A stretch of 64,000 nt of DNA, taken from assembly GCA_020080175.1 (NCBI GenBank), contig JAGHQL010000015.1, forward strand, positions 62,001 through 126,000, written 5' to 3'. Source of the DNA: Glutinoglossum americanum. Taxonomy: Eukaryota > Ascomycota > Geoglossomycetes > Geoglossales > Geoglossaceae. Under the pieces are notes generated by a model. It saw nothing but the letters and a program-made list of their open reading frames with translations, had not been told where the DNA came from and did no database searches. Numbering within the stretch: the stretch's first letter is position 1; each line of letters opens with the position of its first letter. This document shows positions 33,601-46,226 of this stretch, one piece after another. Made by a program: the position numbers and the translations under genes.

Positions 33601-35547
33601 ACACTCAGCCTCGCCTTCTATCTCCCTCTATTCTAGCTTTTCAGGTCAGGGGACTTAGTGCATCTTCCAATATCTTGTTTGCCCCTCTCCTTGCGGGTTA
33701 TTAAAGGGAAGCATTCTCGGTACGGCATGTTTAGCCTCTGTGCCGTTTATTCCGTATAATTAACCCCTTTTCCTATTTCGTCTTCCCGGAGGAGGGGTTT
33801 AAATATTCATTCACGTATATATGTTGATGAGAGGGTGACTAGCCTTAACCGGAATATAGCGAGGCAAAGCCTAAGCGAGGCCTAAAAGATGAGTCTGAAC
33901 AATTTTGGTACCTCCGTAAACTCATGTTTCGTTAGATATCGGGAAGAAAGCGAACATCTTACTAGTGTGTGGCAGGCTACCTTCGAGGACCGGTTTGCAG
34001 TGGTGGAAGACGTTCCTTTTTTCTGCGCAGCCAGGACGATCCTGTGCGTGGGGAGATGCACCCTTCTAATTCATCTAATACGGCTATTAGCCCGTAAGGG
34101 CTTGGCCCTAGATCGATAAACCATGCTTACCCTTATCAGGTCTAGCGTAGCTAGCAGCTAGCGAATCACCGCAAGTCAGAGAAAGACATCGTTAGTCGGC
34201 GGCCTGCTTAATGATGTTTATCTAGTGTAAAGTAGGGATATTTTGGATTCGATCGAGCCACAGACAATCTAGCCATTCTATACACCGTGGTCATTGCTAC
34301 GCGTCTCTACTGGTGGTATTGTGGAGACAAATGACTATCTCTTTATTTCGCCCGTAGGTAAGTAAATATATAGGGGGGCCATCCGGTAGATTAGACTGCA
34401 CAAAACGACGCATAGAGCTCATTCTTCGAGCTATAGCAGTGATTCAAGATATTATGAGGGGGTTAGGATTGCGGGGAGCATATTAGAACGTAAAAAAATA
34501 AGTACTGCAAAATATCACACGAATTCCCTGTGCCACTATCTATGCCGTATTGCCGCAACTCCGTATGCAGGTATATGCACCATAATGAAAATTACATTAG
34601 CTTTAGATGGAGATATCCTAAATGTGTAGGAAATATCTGATTTTTTGGATAAGATCTGTGAAAAACCATGCCGGTAACGTTGTCTGATTTGAATATACCT
34701 ACCTGTTTCACTGAAGATAGCTACTTATAGGTAGGAACTGGCTTTTTCTATCAGCTAGAAAGGTGTTGCTGGAGTAGAATTGAGTTGATTCGGATAGGCA
34801 AGGAAAACTCCAGGCGTTGTTCCATTAGTTGCACGGTGTCAGAGACAAAGTCTCCAGATATAAAAACGCTAAGGTGTCGAAACTTATTGCTGGTATATAT
34901 ACGCCATTTTTTCAAGATTCTGTGCTTACTTAGAGGTGATATGGGTCTCAAATGTTGGCTACCCTACACCATTGGCGTATATAATATGTTGATGGTTCTA
35001 TGTTCATTGGAGTTATTTTGAGTCACATATTCAAGAAAAACTAAGTGAAAGTATGTCTAGCAAGCGGTGAGCTTCATCTACGCTTCTAGACACATTATTT
35101 ATAGGAGACGGAACCACAATGTAGACTAAAGAACCAACCGTATGCCCCGCTGCCATCCGGCAGAATATTTCGTTAGATACGCAATGCTACTCGTATGGTG
35201 ACCTATAAAAGGAAACGGACGAACGCCACATGGAGCAAAAAGTTGCAGATGCTTTGTGGGGAAGACTGAATAGGAAAAAAGCTATCATACATAAAGGAAA
35301 TAACACATAGCGGAAAACGCTTGAAACCTGTCTGATTGCTCGTGCGAAAATATGGATCCTCGTTCACAAAAAAGCGCGAGGTTCACAACGAGAAGGCCAT
35401 CTACCCCTGATAAATGGAGAGGCTACAGTGCAAGCAGCGAAACTATATAACCTAAAGAAGCAAAAACACGTCCGTGACTATCAAGATCGGCCTGGAGATG
35501 AGACAAACACAACTAAATCAAAAGTGGGAATAAAATGTGTAGAAATT
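33601..35547. other. AT-rich gene-free stretch, possibly a worn repeat
   Basis: No convincing exon. The sequence becomes strongly AT-rich from ~34200 to 35500, with many short stop-broken frames on both strands, unlike the coding-dense surroundings. It is suggestive of decayed (RIP-like) repeat DNA, but no family, terminal repeat or target-site duplication can be seen by eye. Confidence 0.4.
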
Positions 35548-37065
35548 TTAAGGTGTAGACATAAGTGGTGGGATATCACCCGGGTTAAATGTCTCGAAAT
35601 TGCCGATGCAGGACCGACAAATTAACAAGGAGCAGTAACAGCGCCAGGCTATCTTTTCTTCATCCACCTCGGTAGCCTCGTTAAGAGCAGGTTGCTTTCC
35701 ATTTCCTTGGTCATTCGTCCCGGGGGTTGGTGTTGTGCCAGTGCTCATGCCTGTTGCCACGGTATCTCTATCTGCCATGACGGTATCTGCATCTGCTGGG
35801 GCCGTACCAATTGGTGGCATGGGCGTTGGTTTTGGTCTAGGATCGACACATAACCCTCGGAAGCAGCGATTACATTCCATCTCTGGCGGTTCCGGCTCTC
35901 CTGCCGTCCAACGGACCTTTCGCCAGGCGTGGTCGCAGTTCCATGGATCTTGGATATTTCTGTCTGGTTCGTCCCCAATACCGGTGAAGTCTTCATACTG
36001 CCAGTCACCCGCATCTAGATCGTCTTCTGCGTCGTCAAGCTCTTCGTGCTCATCTCCCAAGCAGCCCTCAGATTCACACACGTCTATGCGTCTGCAGCAT
36101 GCCCAGCACCATTGTGCACCGCATCGACAGCGGATGTGGTCGCACCCAAACATCTTCTTGACCGCATTGCGGCATTTTGGGCAACGTTTTAGCTTATACT
36201 TTCGAAGGAATTCTGTGATCCATTGGTCAGGGTCTTCGCCGCATGGAGTATCCGGGTGGCTGAGCCGCTTGCAGGACACACAGATGGCGACTTCGCACCT
36301 TGGGCAGGAGATAGCTGAGTTATTGGATGCTTCTGAGCCAGTATGAGAGCCCTTTGAATCAGATGGTTGCATCGGCGTTGATTTGTGCACTTCCATAACC
36401 ACGCCAGTACCAAAAGTCACAACTGTGGGCTCTTCATCACGGCCTCCAGTATTCGCACCATCGCTCAGTGACTGTTTGGTCGTCTCAATCTCATCTGGAT
36501 TAACTTGCTTCGGAGATGCAGGTGGAGTAGGAAGTAAACGGTTTGGAATAAAGGCGGAGCATGATTGCACTGGACAGTAGACACGGTCTGTCGTGTGCCA
36601 TTCTTCGAACTTCTCTCGGTAGAGCGTTGCTTGTTCCTTTGTGAGGTAAGGAAGCGCAATGCCTAGTGGGATGGCCGTGCAGCATCTTGGAGGCATGCTG
36701 GATTCGTCTTTACAGGCGGCAATGAACATAGACTTGACGCAGAAGATACAGTAGCTGTGTTCGCAGCGAGGCTTGATAGTATCCTCTGGCTCCAGGGAAA
36801 CATCACAGGCGGTGCAGGTCGGTAAGGAGCCTCTCCCATCCGATGCGATTGGACCTGGTTGGGTCGTGGCATCGGCGCCACTGCCATCAGTTGTGCCTGT
36901 ATCCATTGGGGCCTCTATAGGGGTGGTTGCTTCAATATGGGGTTGTGCTTGGGGTTGACCCTCACCGGCGCTGACTTGATTCTCGTGCCGGTCGTTGTTC
37001 GTAATTTCGTTGGTTGAGTTGTGAGATACCATACAACCCATATTTGTATCTGAGCGACCTTCCAT
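35548..37065 (-). CDS. RBR-type E3 ubiquitin ligase (RING1-IBR-RING2)
   Basis: A single-exon frame of 505 aa. RING1 spans C84-C129 (CTACDVSLEP, CEHSYCIFCVKSMF). The IBR is split by a Ser/Thr-rich insert of about 80 residues: CPVQSCSAFIP at ~164-174, then CPRCEVAICVSCKRLSH at ~254-270. RING2 begins CPKCRNAVKKMFGCDHIRC; by analogy to parkin and HHARI, C308 is the catalytic thioester Cys, and CRCGAQWCWAC completes it. A C-terminal acidic stretch (EELDDAEDDLDAGDW) is followed by two more CxxC pairs (ECNRCFRGLC, RCYCSLLICRSC). This tail resembles fungal RBR proteins of unclear substrate. All zinc ligands appear present. Confidence 0.9.
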   Translation of the reverse strand: MEGRSDTNMGCMVSHNSTNEITNNDRHENQVSAGEGQPQAQPHIEATTPIEAPMDTGTTDGSGADATTQPGPIASDGRGSLPTCTACDVSLEPEDTIKPRCEHSYCIFCVKSMFIAACKDESSMPPRCCTAIPLGIALPYLTKEQATLYREKFEEWHTTDRVYCPVQSCSAFIPNRLLPTPPASPKQVNPDEIETTKQSLSDGANTGGRDEEPTVVTFGTGVVMEVHKSTPMQPSDSKGSHTGSEASNNSAISCPRCEVAICVSCKRLSHPDTPCGEDPDQWITEFLRKYKLKRCPKCRNAVKKMFGCDHIRCRCGAQWCWACCRRIDVCESEGCLGDEHEELDDAEDDLDAGDWQYEDFTGIGDEPDRNIQDPWNCDHAWRKVRWTAGEPEPPEMECNRCFRGLCVDPRPKPTPMPPIGTAPADADTVMADRDTVATGMSTGTTPTPGTNDQGNGKQPALNEATEVDEEKIAWRCYCSLLICRSCIGNFETFNPGDIPPLMSTP

Positions 37066-38755
37066 ATCAGCGTGCCGAAGGACCTAAATGAATAATAGGC
37101 TTTGATTCTCACAGAGATACGAATGAGAAAGAATAAAGAAGAAGGACCCCCGTGTGTCTAGGGATGTTGCTTACTATAAATATTATAGCGAAAGTGAATG
37201 CAGAAGCTCGAAGGCTGATGAAGGAGCCGTGAATATTTATGCCTACGAGGCTGTGACGAGCTCTAGGACCAACAGCCTAGCTCACCCGTGACTCACCAGT
37301 CAATCAGGACCCACCGTCACCTGTTTAGGGAATCAGAGTGCGTTCATTTTGTCTTAATTCATTGATGACTCAACAGGCCACACACCAACGAATATACGGA
37401 CAACGTTGTGGACAGCAGTAGTTTTGGTCCTTGAAATTTGAGCTACAAGCTCACATGCTTCCAAATCATCGTGCATGCGAGGTGCAGCTCCTCACTGCGG
37501 GCCACCACTGCGGGCCTCCGCTGTAGTACCCGCCCGGTATCGGTATCACCGCCTGCTTGTGGTCGTGGGATGACTCAGGCACACGATCGTCTAATTCGCT
37601 TAGTCTGTTGTTGTCTGCCTGCCGGCTGTGGCGCATACGCAACCCCTGCTGATGTGCGGAGAGTAATGCTTTCTGCCATTCAGTCATCCCTCTTCATCCA
37701 GGCTGTCATCAATTGGCTTCTACAGTTGGGCAATTCCTATCTGCGTGTTAGCGTGGATATTTCCACTCTGTGTTAGTGTGGAGTTTTCAGTGGGTCTGCC
37801 TTGCTAACCCATGAATAGAATGAATAGCGTGAATAGCTTATTCTTTTCGCTTGAACCATCATATTTCGCCCCATCAGCAGAGAGGGGCATAGCCACAATT
37901 CTCTTGGTGAATTTGCGGGAGCTCTCATTCGTGGGATGCATTCTGAATATACGGGCAATCACATCCCAGGTCTGGAACATGCTCTGCAGGGTCGCACGCC
38001 ATGCCGTCGAGGCGTGACTCGAGCTTGGGGATCGAACCTCCTTTCGGAAGCATGGTAACCCAAAATTCGACCTCAAAAGATTAGAACTGTTGCAAACACT
38101 AGAGGGGGTTATGGAATGCCCTCTGAAGGATTGGTAGGACTATTAGATTCATATCTATGCTAGGGTTCTAGCTAATACCATTCCTCTTGATCTGGGGGTA
38201 CAGACCCGCGATTTTCCTACCAATTATGAGCTGGTTCCTAAAGCTTGCTGTACAGAAAAATTCCTAGCTGGAGGGATTCTATCAAGGCAAGATCAAGGCC
38301 TGGAAACGTGAGTTGCGGGTGGCTTTGCTCGGTGGAGGTCTGGTGGTTATATATTTGCAATTAATCGGTATTGCTTCCCTTCTGATGTGTTCTAGCTCGC
38401 AAAAAGTATGTACCGATGGGATCGCCTGAAGGATCTAAGGATGCGGAATGTGGAGCTGAGAGAAGATGCGGCTCCTCGAAGGTTGGGACCTTTCTCTAAT
38501 TGAAGTGGTAGGATCTATCGATCTTCCGCAGACCCACCGAAGAGCATCCGAAACGGTTGAAGACAATAAGAAGATACATGCTATTATCTTGGAGGCCCCG
38601 AACCCAACTATCCCGCAAAGAATACCTCCACCTTTTTCCAGCCTCATTCATACTGATACTCATCTTGTAGTAGTACATGATCCCTGATACTGGCTCAGAT
38701 ATCCGCATCCTAGGAAAACCGAAGAAAATCCCAGGCGTCCAATAGGTAGGCCTCT
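37066..38755. other. Gene-free stretch between RBR ligase and HEM2
   Basis: An ~90-codon minus-strand frame near 37804-38076 and a 73-codon plus frame near 38466-38687 are open but show no family signal. The composition is mixed. I could not identify a gene, and it may include decayed repeat DNA. Confidence 0.4.
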
Positions 38756-39925
<1,170 letters not shown>

Positions 39926-40947
39926 CTCGCCAGCTGCCTAAGAGGAGAAAGTACTGAGATTTGGTAAAACTCTTTGCGAAAGGTTCAATTGAAGAAGTAT
40001 AGGTAGATTGACGAATATATGTTGTGTATTTGTGGGATTAAGGCTGTTTTAAGCTTGGTGGCGTCAGTCCACAATCATCTGTAAAGATATCTTATTTCAG
40101 CGAAAAAGGCCACCGTGCGGCATTCTACAACTTGTAATAGAATTCCCAAAGCTGAAAAAAACCCTCCTCCCTAGGGTTCGTGTGAGACAATACGGAGTGG
40201 AGAAGGATATTTTAAATTCCAGAAGTCGAAGGCCGAAAATACATCCTGCCGAAAAGTAAGCCGCCGGAACTTGCCTTGATGCAGGACAAAAAATTCGAAC
40301 CAATAGGAGACGATATATTAGCATTCCACTCACGTGAGCTTGGCGCATACATATTCCGTGCAAAGCCGCATTTCATCAACTTCGTTCAACAGTCGTTGAA
40401 TTGGATTGGGTCTGCAATTGGGAGTGTGGAGACCCAACCACAAATCCTAGATCCTAGCGGCATCTTAGAGTACCCTACATGGATCAACCAAACTCTCCAT
40501 ATCAAGACCAGCGACCTCTTGTTTCTGGTACAATTCTCTATGTGGATCTAAAAGATGCATAAAGGCATATCACAACATAAATTGTCGTGCTATCTTTCTT
40601 GGTTTCATTGGGAGCGTGTTTGCGCTTAATACTATCCACTATTGATAATGTTTTGGGGAGCTGCTGTAATCAACTTGTAAATATGAATGTTGATCGTTTA
40701 GAGTAGTTTCTCATGGTTGTTCTTTCCAGTCTGAAGCAAGTAAATCCCTGTACCTGTGCTGGCCAGTTTCTCAATGTTGTGGGTTCACCGCTGGAGTGAC
40801 GACCCAGTGAAGGGAAGGTCTGCCCCGTTTCCTGTTTCTTGCTAACTTTACCTCTTTGCTGCGTTACCGATACTACGGCCCATGACCTCGACTTGAATCT
40901 CCGAGCCTCTTCCGCAGCCCTGCGTTGGCTTCGACATAACGACAGCC
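39926..40947. other. Divergent intergenic, HEM2 / unknown gene
   Basis: It holds the HEM2 promoter (-) at one end and that of the 591-aa protein (+) at the other. Short frames of 80-90 codons near 40100-40550 are not supported by family or splice signals. Confidence 0.5.
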
Positions 40948-42781
40948 ATGTATGGGAAAAAGAAAATGGCTCTGATGTCGTCATTTCCGTTTGATGGCGA
41001 CGAGCGTCCATCTGAGGGCAGGAGGAAACGGTCAGGTATCAATTGTTAGATTTATGTTTCCAACTTGCCTTAGGCTAATAGACTTCTCTATAGCCTACTC
41101 GCGCTTGCCAAGAGAACCAACAATAACGGAGAAGCCATTCTTAGAAAACGAGATTCATGATGACAATACCATAGAATCGAGCAACGTGCTAGAGAAGGGC
41201 GGAAGAATAGGAGATAAAGATGAACGATCACGAGAGGTCCAAGTTGACAGCTTGAATAAGCCTTTACCAGAGCTGCCCGAGCCACCCCGGGGTGGATATC
41301 ACGGGCCGGCTCTTGGGACAAAAACTATTCTCTTTTCTAAATCAACCAACACGAGACTGAAGCCGGAGACTGCCAATGCTGTTCTAGCGAAGCAGAACCA
41401 CGCTGGAGGGAAAATTGACAAGAGGTTTATCTCTGCGCCACTCCGCCAAAATCCGGTCTCTTATCCCGGCCGAATGCCCCAACATGAGCTCAGCCAAAAA
41501 ATAGTTCAGGACCTCGATACTAAGCATTCTCCTACGACATTGACCTCCATCGCGGACGCTGAAGAGCTTGAGCTCAAGATCAAAAATCTAATCGCTTCGT
41601 CCAGCGGCAATGATGCCGGAAAGATCCGAGTTGGCGATGGCGTATCAAAGGCAAAGGATTTGGGAAGATCGCGCCGACTACGGAGGGGCAAGGAGGTATT
41701 TGCGAAGGTTAGAGATGCAATCACTGATAAATTTAGTCCTAACTCGGGAAAATGTCCTACTGCAGACAGCTTTCTATCAAGCAAGGGCCTCGAGAGAGCG
41801 CAGGGGGGTGAGTCTGACCGCAAGAAAGAGCTTAATACGAACGTCTTGTTCAAACGACGGATTGCAGAGGAGAGGAATCACAGCAACTATAAGGCACAAC
41901 TACTTACTGGTGTTGGCAACACTATTCGGAGGAAACCATTGCCGATCTATGACAACATGAGCACTGCCGGAGCTGGCAATGGCTTACCCGAAGATCCATT
42001 TTCTGACGACCACGAAGTGGGTAACGCCGACCATAAGGGGCCTTCCTCCGCATCTCCGTCTAAAGCACCTTCGCATAAGGGCAAACGCAAATCTCGTCTT
42101 CTCAATAGCCTCGGGGTGCTTCCCGTAGATCCCCAGATGAGCAGGGAGTCCAAGTTTGTCGAAGCCACCTCTCCTCTTCCCGTTGGTCGAAGTGTGAGTC
42201 TAGAAATATTCCCAACCAGTCCCAAAGGTTATTCAACCCCGAAGATTCGGCTTGAGCCAAGCTATGATCCCAACGGGAGGAAGAAACTAGCCGCCTTCGG
42301 TTTTGAGGGAGGGGAGCAACCACTTGAATTTAGTGACACCAAATCGGACGGAGGGGTGTCTTCTATAAGCTTGAAACGCAAGAAAGGGAAGGAAGTTGGC
42401 CTCGGCGTCGTCACAAAGAAGGCGAAGCGCAAAACTGTTTCGAAAGATATTGAGACTTTGACTGGGAGACTGGGCAGCCTACGCGCAAGCGCAAGTGCGG
42501 ATCTGACCCGCAGTCCTAGAGGTAGCATCGTAGCGATTGGGTTGGATTTGCTGTCTGTTAGGAAGCCAAAGATGGTTAGGGGAAGAAGTGGAATGGACAC
42601 TGAGGGTATAGAAATTGGACTCAAGGAGTCACTGAACGTCGTCCCTGTCGCGAATGACGAGGTGGTAAGAGAAGATCCTGAGGCACAGGAAGCCATCAAT
42701 GATGACGTAGATATGGATGAGCTGCAGATGGATGTCCCGGAACATAACCTTAGGTCTCGGAGAGGCTTGAAGTCGATTTAA
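40948..42781 (+). CDS. Unknown basic, low-complexity fungal protein
   Basis: Model join(40948..41035, 41094..42781), 591 aa. The first exon begins MYGKKKMALMSSF and ends in RRKRS. The intron (gtatca..ctatag) joins it in frame to AYSRLPREPTITEKPFLENE. The remainder is Ser/Lys/Arg-rich with several short hydrophilic motifs: PLPELPEPPRGG, RSRRLRRGKEVFAKVRDAITDKF, TIRRKPLPIYD, KGKRKSRLLNS, LTGRLGSLRASASADLTRSPRGS. An acidic tail follows (DDVDMDELQMDVPE). No membrane segment or catalytic motif is seen. Basic clusters suggest nuclear or cytoskeletal association. Similar uncharacterised proteins probably exist in Pezizomycotina, but I cannot name the family. The choice of first exon is inferred. Confidence 0.68.
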
Positions 42782-43988
42782 AGTTTGCATTCTGGCTGTG
42801 ACCACCTACTCCAGGCTTTTATCGTGCGGAAATACTATAAGGTCGGATGCGGGGTGGGATCATTTATAAGTACCGCCGGGAGTAGCTAAGTGGTGAAGCC
42901 CTTGCTATATTAGATTCGTGCTACGTTGCCTATTGTCACACGCTCTGAAAATGTCAGCCAACGTGCATATTATAATTAGCTTACACGAAGGAACCCATAT
43001 GGGCTGGAAGTTAGCAAGCATGTTGCCAAAATAGAATAGCTTAGCAATGGATGAGAGTGGCTCATGGAATTGGTCTTGAAGCCTTGAGTTCTGTTCTATG
43101 TGGGTTAGAACACATTTGCCCTATGGCAAGGGGTAGAGTAGAGTTGACTTCCCCGTGAGCACATCATCATCACTCGAGACGACCAGCGGGCCGCTGCCAT
43201 CACCCACGCTTATAGCATCTCATTTGGTCTGGGTAGTCTATATCTATATTTACAAGCCTCTCCACCGCTTATTCCGTGCATTCTTTCCATGGTCAAAAAA
43301 AAAAAAAACCACGTTCCGTTCACCAAGTTATTCTACAAATAAAAAAAGGGAAGAGTAAGGGTAAAAGAGGACACAAATAAAAAGGAGGGAGGTGGGGGGT
43401 GGATTGGTTGGACTGGATATAAGAGTGTCCTAAACCCCTGTATTCGGTGGATTAAACACCGTGACATAAGAAGCAACCAAGGACCACCCATCTCCTGCTA
43501 CAGTGGAACCGCCACCAATGCGGAATGTGTGTTTCTGGTTCTAACGAAAGGGAAAAAAAATCTTAAGCTCACAGAAAAGGGACACTTGCTTGTTGACTCT
43601 CTTCTGGGGCTCTTTGGTAAGGGGGGTGTGAAGTTTAGTGTCGAGGTAAGAGAGAAAGAATTAGAGTGTCGTCGAGAAGGAGGTGAGAGAAAGACCTGAG
43701 TCTTATGGCAACGTGCCGCATAAAATGCCCCGCCGCGCTTTGAGAAAGGAGATGGGGATGGAGAACCTTTTGGGAGAAAAGAGACGAATAACCACACCAC
43801 ACACTAGCCGTGTAGAGGGCGTTTGAGAAGGAAGAGAAACTGACAATTTTTTGCGGGCGACCGTTTGTCTCCGCTTCGGATAATAGAAAATGGTACCTTT
43901 GTAGCATAGCAGCGGCCAAACAAACTCAGGCCAAATCGCATGGTACAAACGTGTGGCGCTAGCATTGCCTTAGACACTCATTATGCGC
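42782..43988. other. Convergent intergenic, unknown protein / AHC1
   Basis: It holds an A-rich run of 12 near 43295-43307 and purine-rich text around 43330-43400. Overlapping minus-strand frames near 43500-43950 have no family signal. No gene is seen. Confidence 0.5.
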
Positions 43989-46226
43989 TCACTTCCTAGA
44001 ACCCCTAACACCTTTCACTTTCCTCACAGTATTTTGCTTCGTGCCGGGCGCATGGCTAACCCTACCTCCCAAGGGAGTGCCAAGCGAAGTCAAATCGCCA
44101 TCCGTTGCAGTTGATTCACTTCCACAGCCCGTGGTTTCGTCATCGTAGTCTCCGACCTCGACTCCAAAGTCCATCACATCCTCCTCATCGTCCGCGTCGG
44201 CAACAGAACACGGAGATTCAGAGTCGTCTGAGGAATTGGCAGCGTAGTCACCATCATCGGAGACGAGGGAAGGAGCATTAGGGAGCGATTCGCTCGCAGA
44301 ACTGGTGTGGGGGCTGAGGTCGATGGGGACCTGTGAGTGATCTAGTATCACAACACCCTCATCCTCTTGATGTTTTGTAATAGGTGGTTTCGATGATAGG
44401 CTGACGTGGTTTGATTGATATGGTGGAAGCGATGCCGTGCCGGTATATAGCGACCCTCCAGGCTTTCTTCCAGCCTTATCTAGGCCCTTGCTACTGCCTG
44501 GTCTTCCTAGCACAGCTCGGGATGGCGACATACCGGCTCTTGCCGGCATCCTACCCCCCACGACATATGATTCATCTTCATCACATGGTCCATCAAAACT
44601 GCCGAACGGACGTCGTCGTTTCCGCTGCTGATTGTCCTTGGCCGCCGAATCCGTAGTTATATTCTCCTTCCAGCATTCTTCGTCCTCCGTGGAAGAGTAC
44701 ATGCCAAATTCGAATTTCTTGGCCGCTTCGCCGACCATTTCACCTAAGTTGCCGCTGAAGCCTTTCTTCTTCATCAGGGCAGAGAGATGTGGTGTCTGGA
44801 GAGATGGGATAAAATCTGGGGCCGCAATTTCCATTGGTGTTTCAGTTTGATTCGTTAGACTACGTGGATCCTTTTTCTTTCGCTCGGCTAGTTGAATGGA
44901 AGCGCTCTTTGAGCCTCCACCCCGCGTGGCATTCTGGCCTCCCGAGAATCCTGAGGCCGTTGCCTTGGCCCATGGCGGGTTTTTTGAAACACTAGGAATT
45001 GGGGTGGTAGGTGCAGTCCTAATAAGCGGATGCACCAGGCCAGTAACGCCGGCCGTAGGGCTGTCGGTGGATCCAGGGGACGCTCCGTCTCCATCAATTA
45101 CCTGGCCACAGGCCATGGCAGCTGCATCGTGACTCTCAAAAGATTTATGATGGGCGATCCGACAATGGTTGATGAAACCCTGGGCACTGGAAAAGTCGCC
45201 TCTCTCACAATCTAAGCAGACGAGCTTAACGTACTGTCCGTCCGAGCGTTTGATGATTAATGGGCCCGCCTTTTCTCGTGCTGTTGGGTATCCACTAGAA
45301 AGTGCTTGAAGCTTGGCACCAGCAGAGCCACGTTGTGGCCGAGCTTTGCTAGCTTGAGGGGTGGAGTCAGTCAGACTACCTCTAGTCGCTCGACCTTCGA
45401 ATATGCCTTTGCCAGCGATGGCCATAATGTCTTCATCACCTGCCCCATCGAACCTTCCGTCAGGAATAAGCCATCTGGCATAGTGTTTGGTGTATGGTCC
45501 GTCAGTCACACCCCAAGGCGAAGGCGAATCTGGTATCTTTTCTCCTACTCCTGGAAACAATGCTGGCCCAGTGCCATTGCTAACATTCGCCATCGCGGTA
45601 GGCGTTGATAAAGACGAGGGATACGGGATCAACTGGCAACGCCGGAGTTGTTCGAGAGCAACCTGACATTTCGCAAGCTCCTGCTCTATGAGCCGCATTT
45701 CTCGGTGCTTGAGGAGGATCTCAAGACTGAAGTGCGATTCAATCTTTTGCTGTAGTGGAGTGAGGGATGTAGTGTCTTTACGTGTGGGAGGCGTGTTAGT
45801 TTGATATGCTAATACTGTGGGACGTAACGGATGCCTACCTAATAATTCGGGGACAGTGTGCGAACACCCCGCTACATCATCCACTACACTAGGCGTTGCT
45901 ATCGCACCAAGGCTAGGCTGCAGAACCTCATTTACTTCATTCAAACCGCCCTCCTCTTTCCGCAACTGCTGCTCTACCAGCGCACAGTACGATTCATCAT
46001 GTCCCATAGTCTTCGCAAAAGTTGTTCCTTCATCCAGTCGCATCCGCAGTGCTGAATCTCGCCCATCATCCACAGCCTCTGGTCGGTCATCCCCTTCCGC
46101 TCTCTTCCGTTTCAACTTCCCAGGGCTCGGAAAATCAATCACTGGCTTCCGTCGCCCTGGCGACGCCATGATTTTGGCGACAGGGTTGCCCTTGGGCTCA
46201 GAAATCCACGAAAATCGAGGAAACAT
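43989..46226 (-). CDS. AHC1: ADA histone acetyltransferase complex component Ahc1
   Basis: A single-exon frame of 745 aa. The ATG at 46226 gives MFPRFSWISEP, but the ATG at 46169 (MASPGRRK, better context aatcATGG) may be the true start, giving 726 aa. The conserved fungal block is clear: LTPLQQKIESHFSLEILLKH, EMRLIEQELAKCQVALEQLR, WGVTDGPYTKHYARWLIPD, then LQALSSGYPTAREKAGPLI and the C2H2-like KLVCLDCERGDFSSAQGFINHCRIAHH. The C-terminal half is acidic and Ser-rich with a basic end (VRKVKGVRGSRK). Ahc1 is the ADA-specific subunit that bridges Ada2/Gcn5. Assignment rests on remembered conservation of these blocks and is less sure than for the enzymes. Confidence 0.78.
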   Translation of the reverse strand: MFPRFSWISEPKGNPVAKIMASPGRRKPVIDFPSPGKLKRKRAEGDDRPEAVDDGRDSALRMRLDEGTTFAKTMGHDESYCALVEQQLRKEEGGLNEVNEVLQPSLGAIATPSVVDDVAGCSHTVPELLGRHPLRPTVLAYQTNTPPTRKDTTSLTPLQQKIESHFSLEILLKHREMRLIEQELAKCQVALEQLRRCQLIPYPSSLSTPTAMANVSNGTGPALFPGVGEKIPDSPSPWGVTDGPYTKHYARWLIPDGRFDGAGDEDIMAIAGKGIFEGRATRGSLTDSTPQASKARPQRGSAGAKLQALSSGYPTAREKAGPLIIKRSDGQYVKLVCLDCERGDFSSAQGFINHCRIAHHKSFESHDAAAMACGQVIDGDGASPGSTDSPTAGVTGLVHPLIRTAPTTPIPSVSKNPPWAKATASGFSGGQNATRGGGSKSASIQLAERKKKDPRSLTNQTETPMEIAAPDFIPSLQTPHLSALMKKKGFSGNLGEMVGEAAKKFEFGMYSSTEDEECWKENITTDSAAKDNQQRKRRRPFGSFDGPCDEDESYVVGGRMPARAGMSPSRAVLGRPGSSKGLDKAGRKPGGSLYTGTASLPPYQSNHVSLSSKPPITKHQEDEGVVILDHSQVPIDLSPHTSSASESLPNAPSLVSDDGDYAANSSDDSESPCSVADADDEEDVMDFGVEVGDYDDETTGCGSESTATDGDLTSLGTPLGGRVSHAPGTKQNTVRKVKGVRGSRK

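Noticed and set aside
33889-34119. 76-codon plus-strand frame after SWC4
   Set aside because: Lies at the edge of an AT-rich gene-free stretch, with no family resemblance.
37990-38060. tRNA-like T-arm (ggggatcgaacct, minus strand)
   Set aside because: The T-stem does not pair and no acceptor or D-arm can be folded around it.
37804-38076. 90-codon minus-strand open frame
   Set aside because: No domain, weak context and no supporting splice sites.
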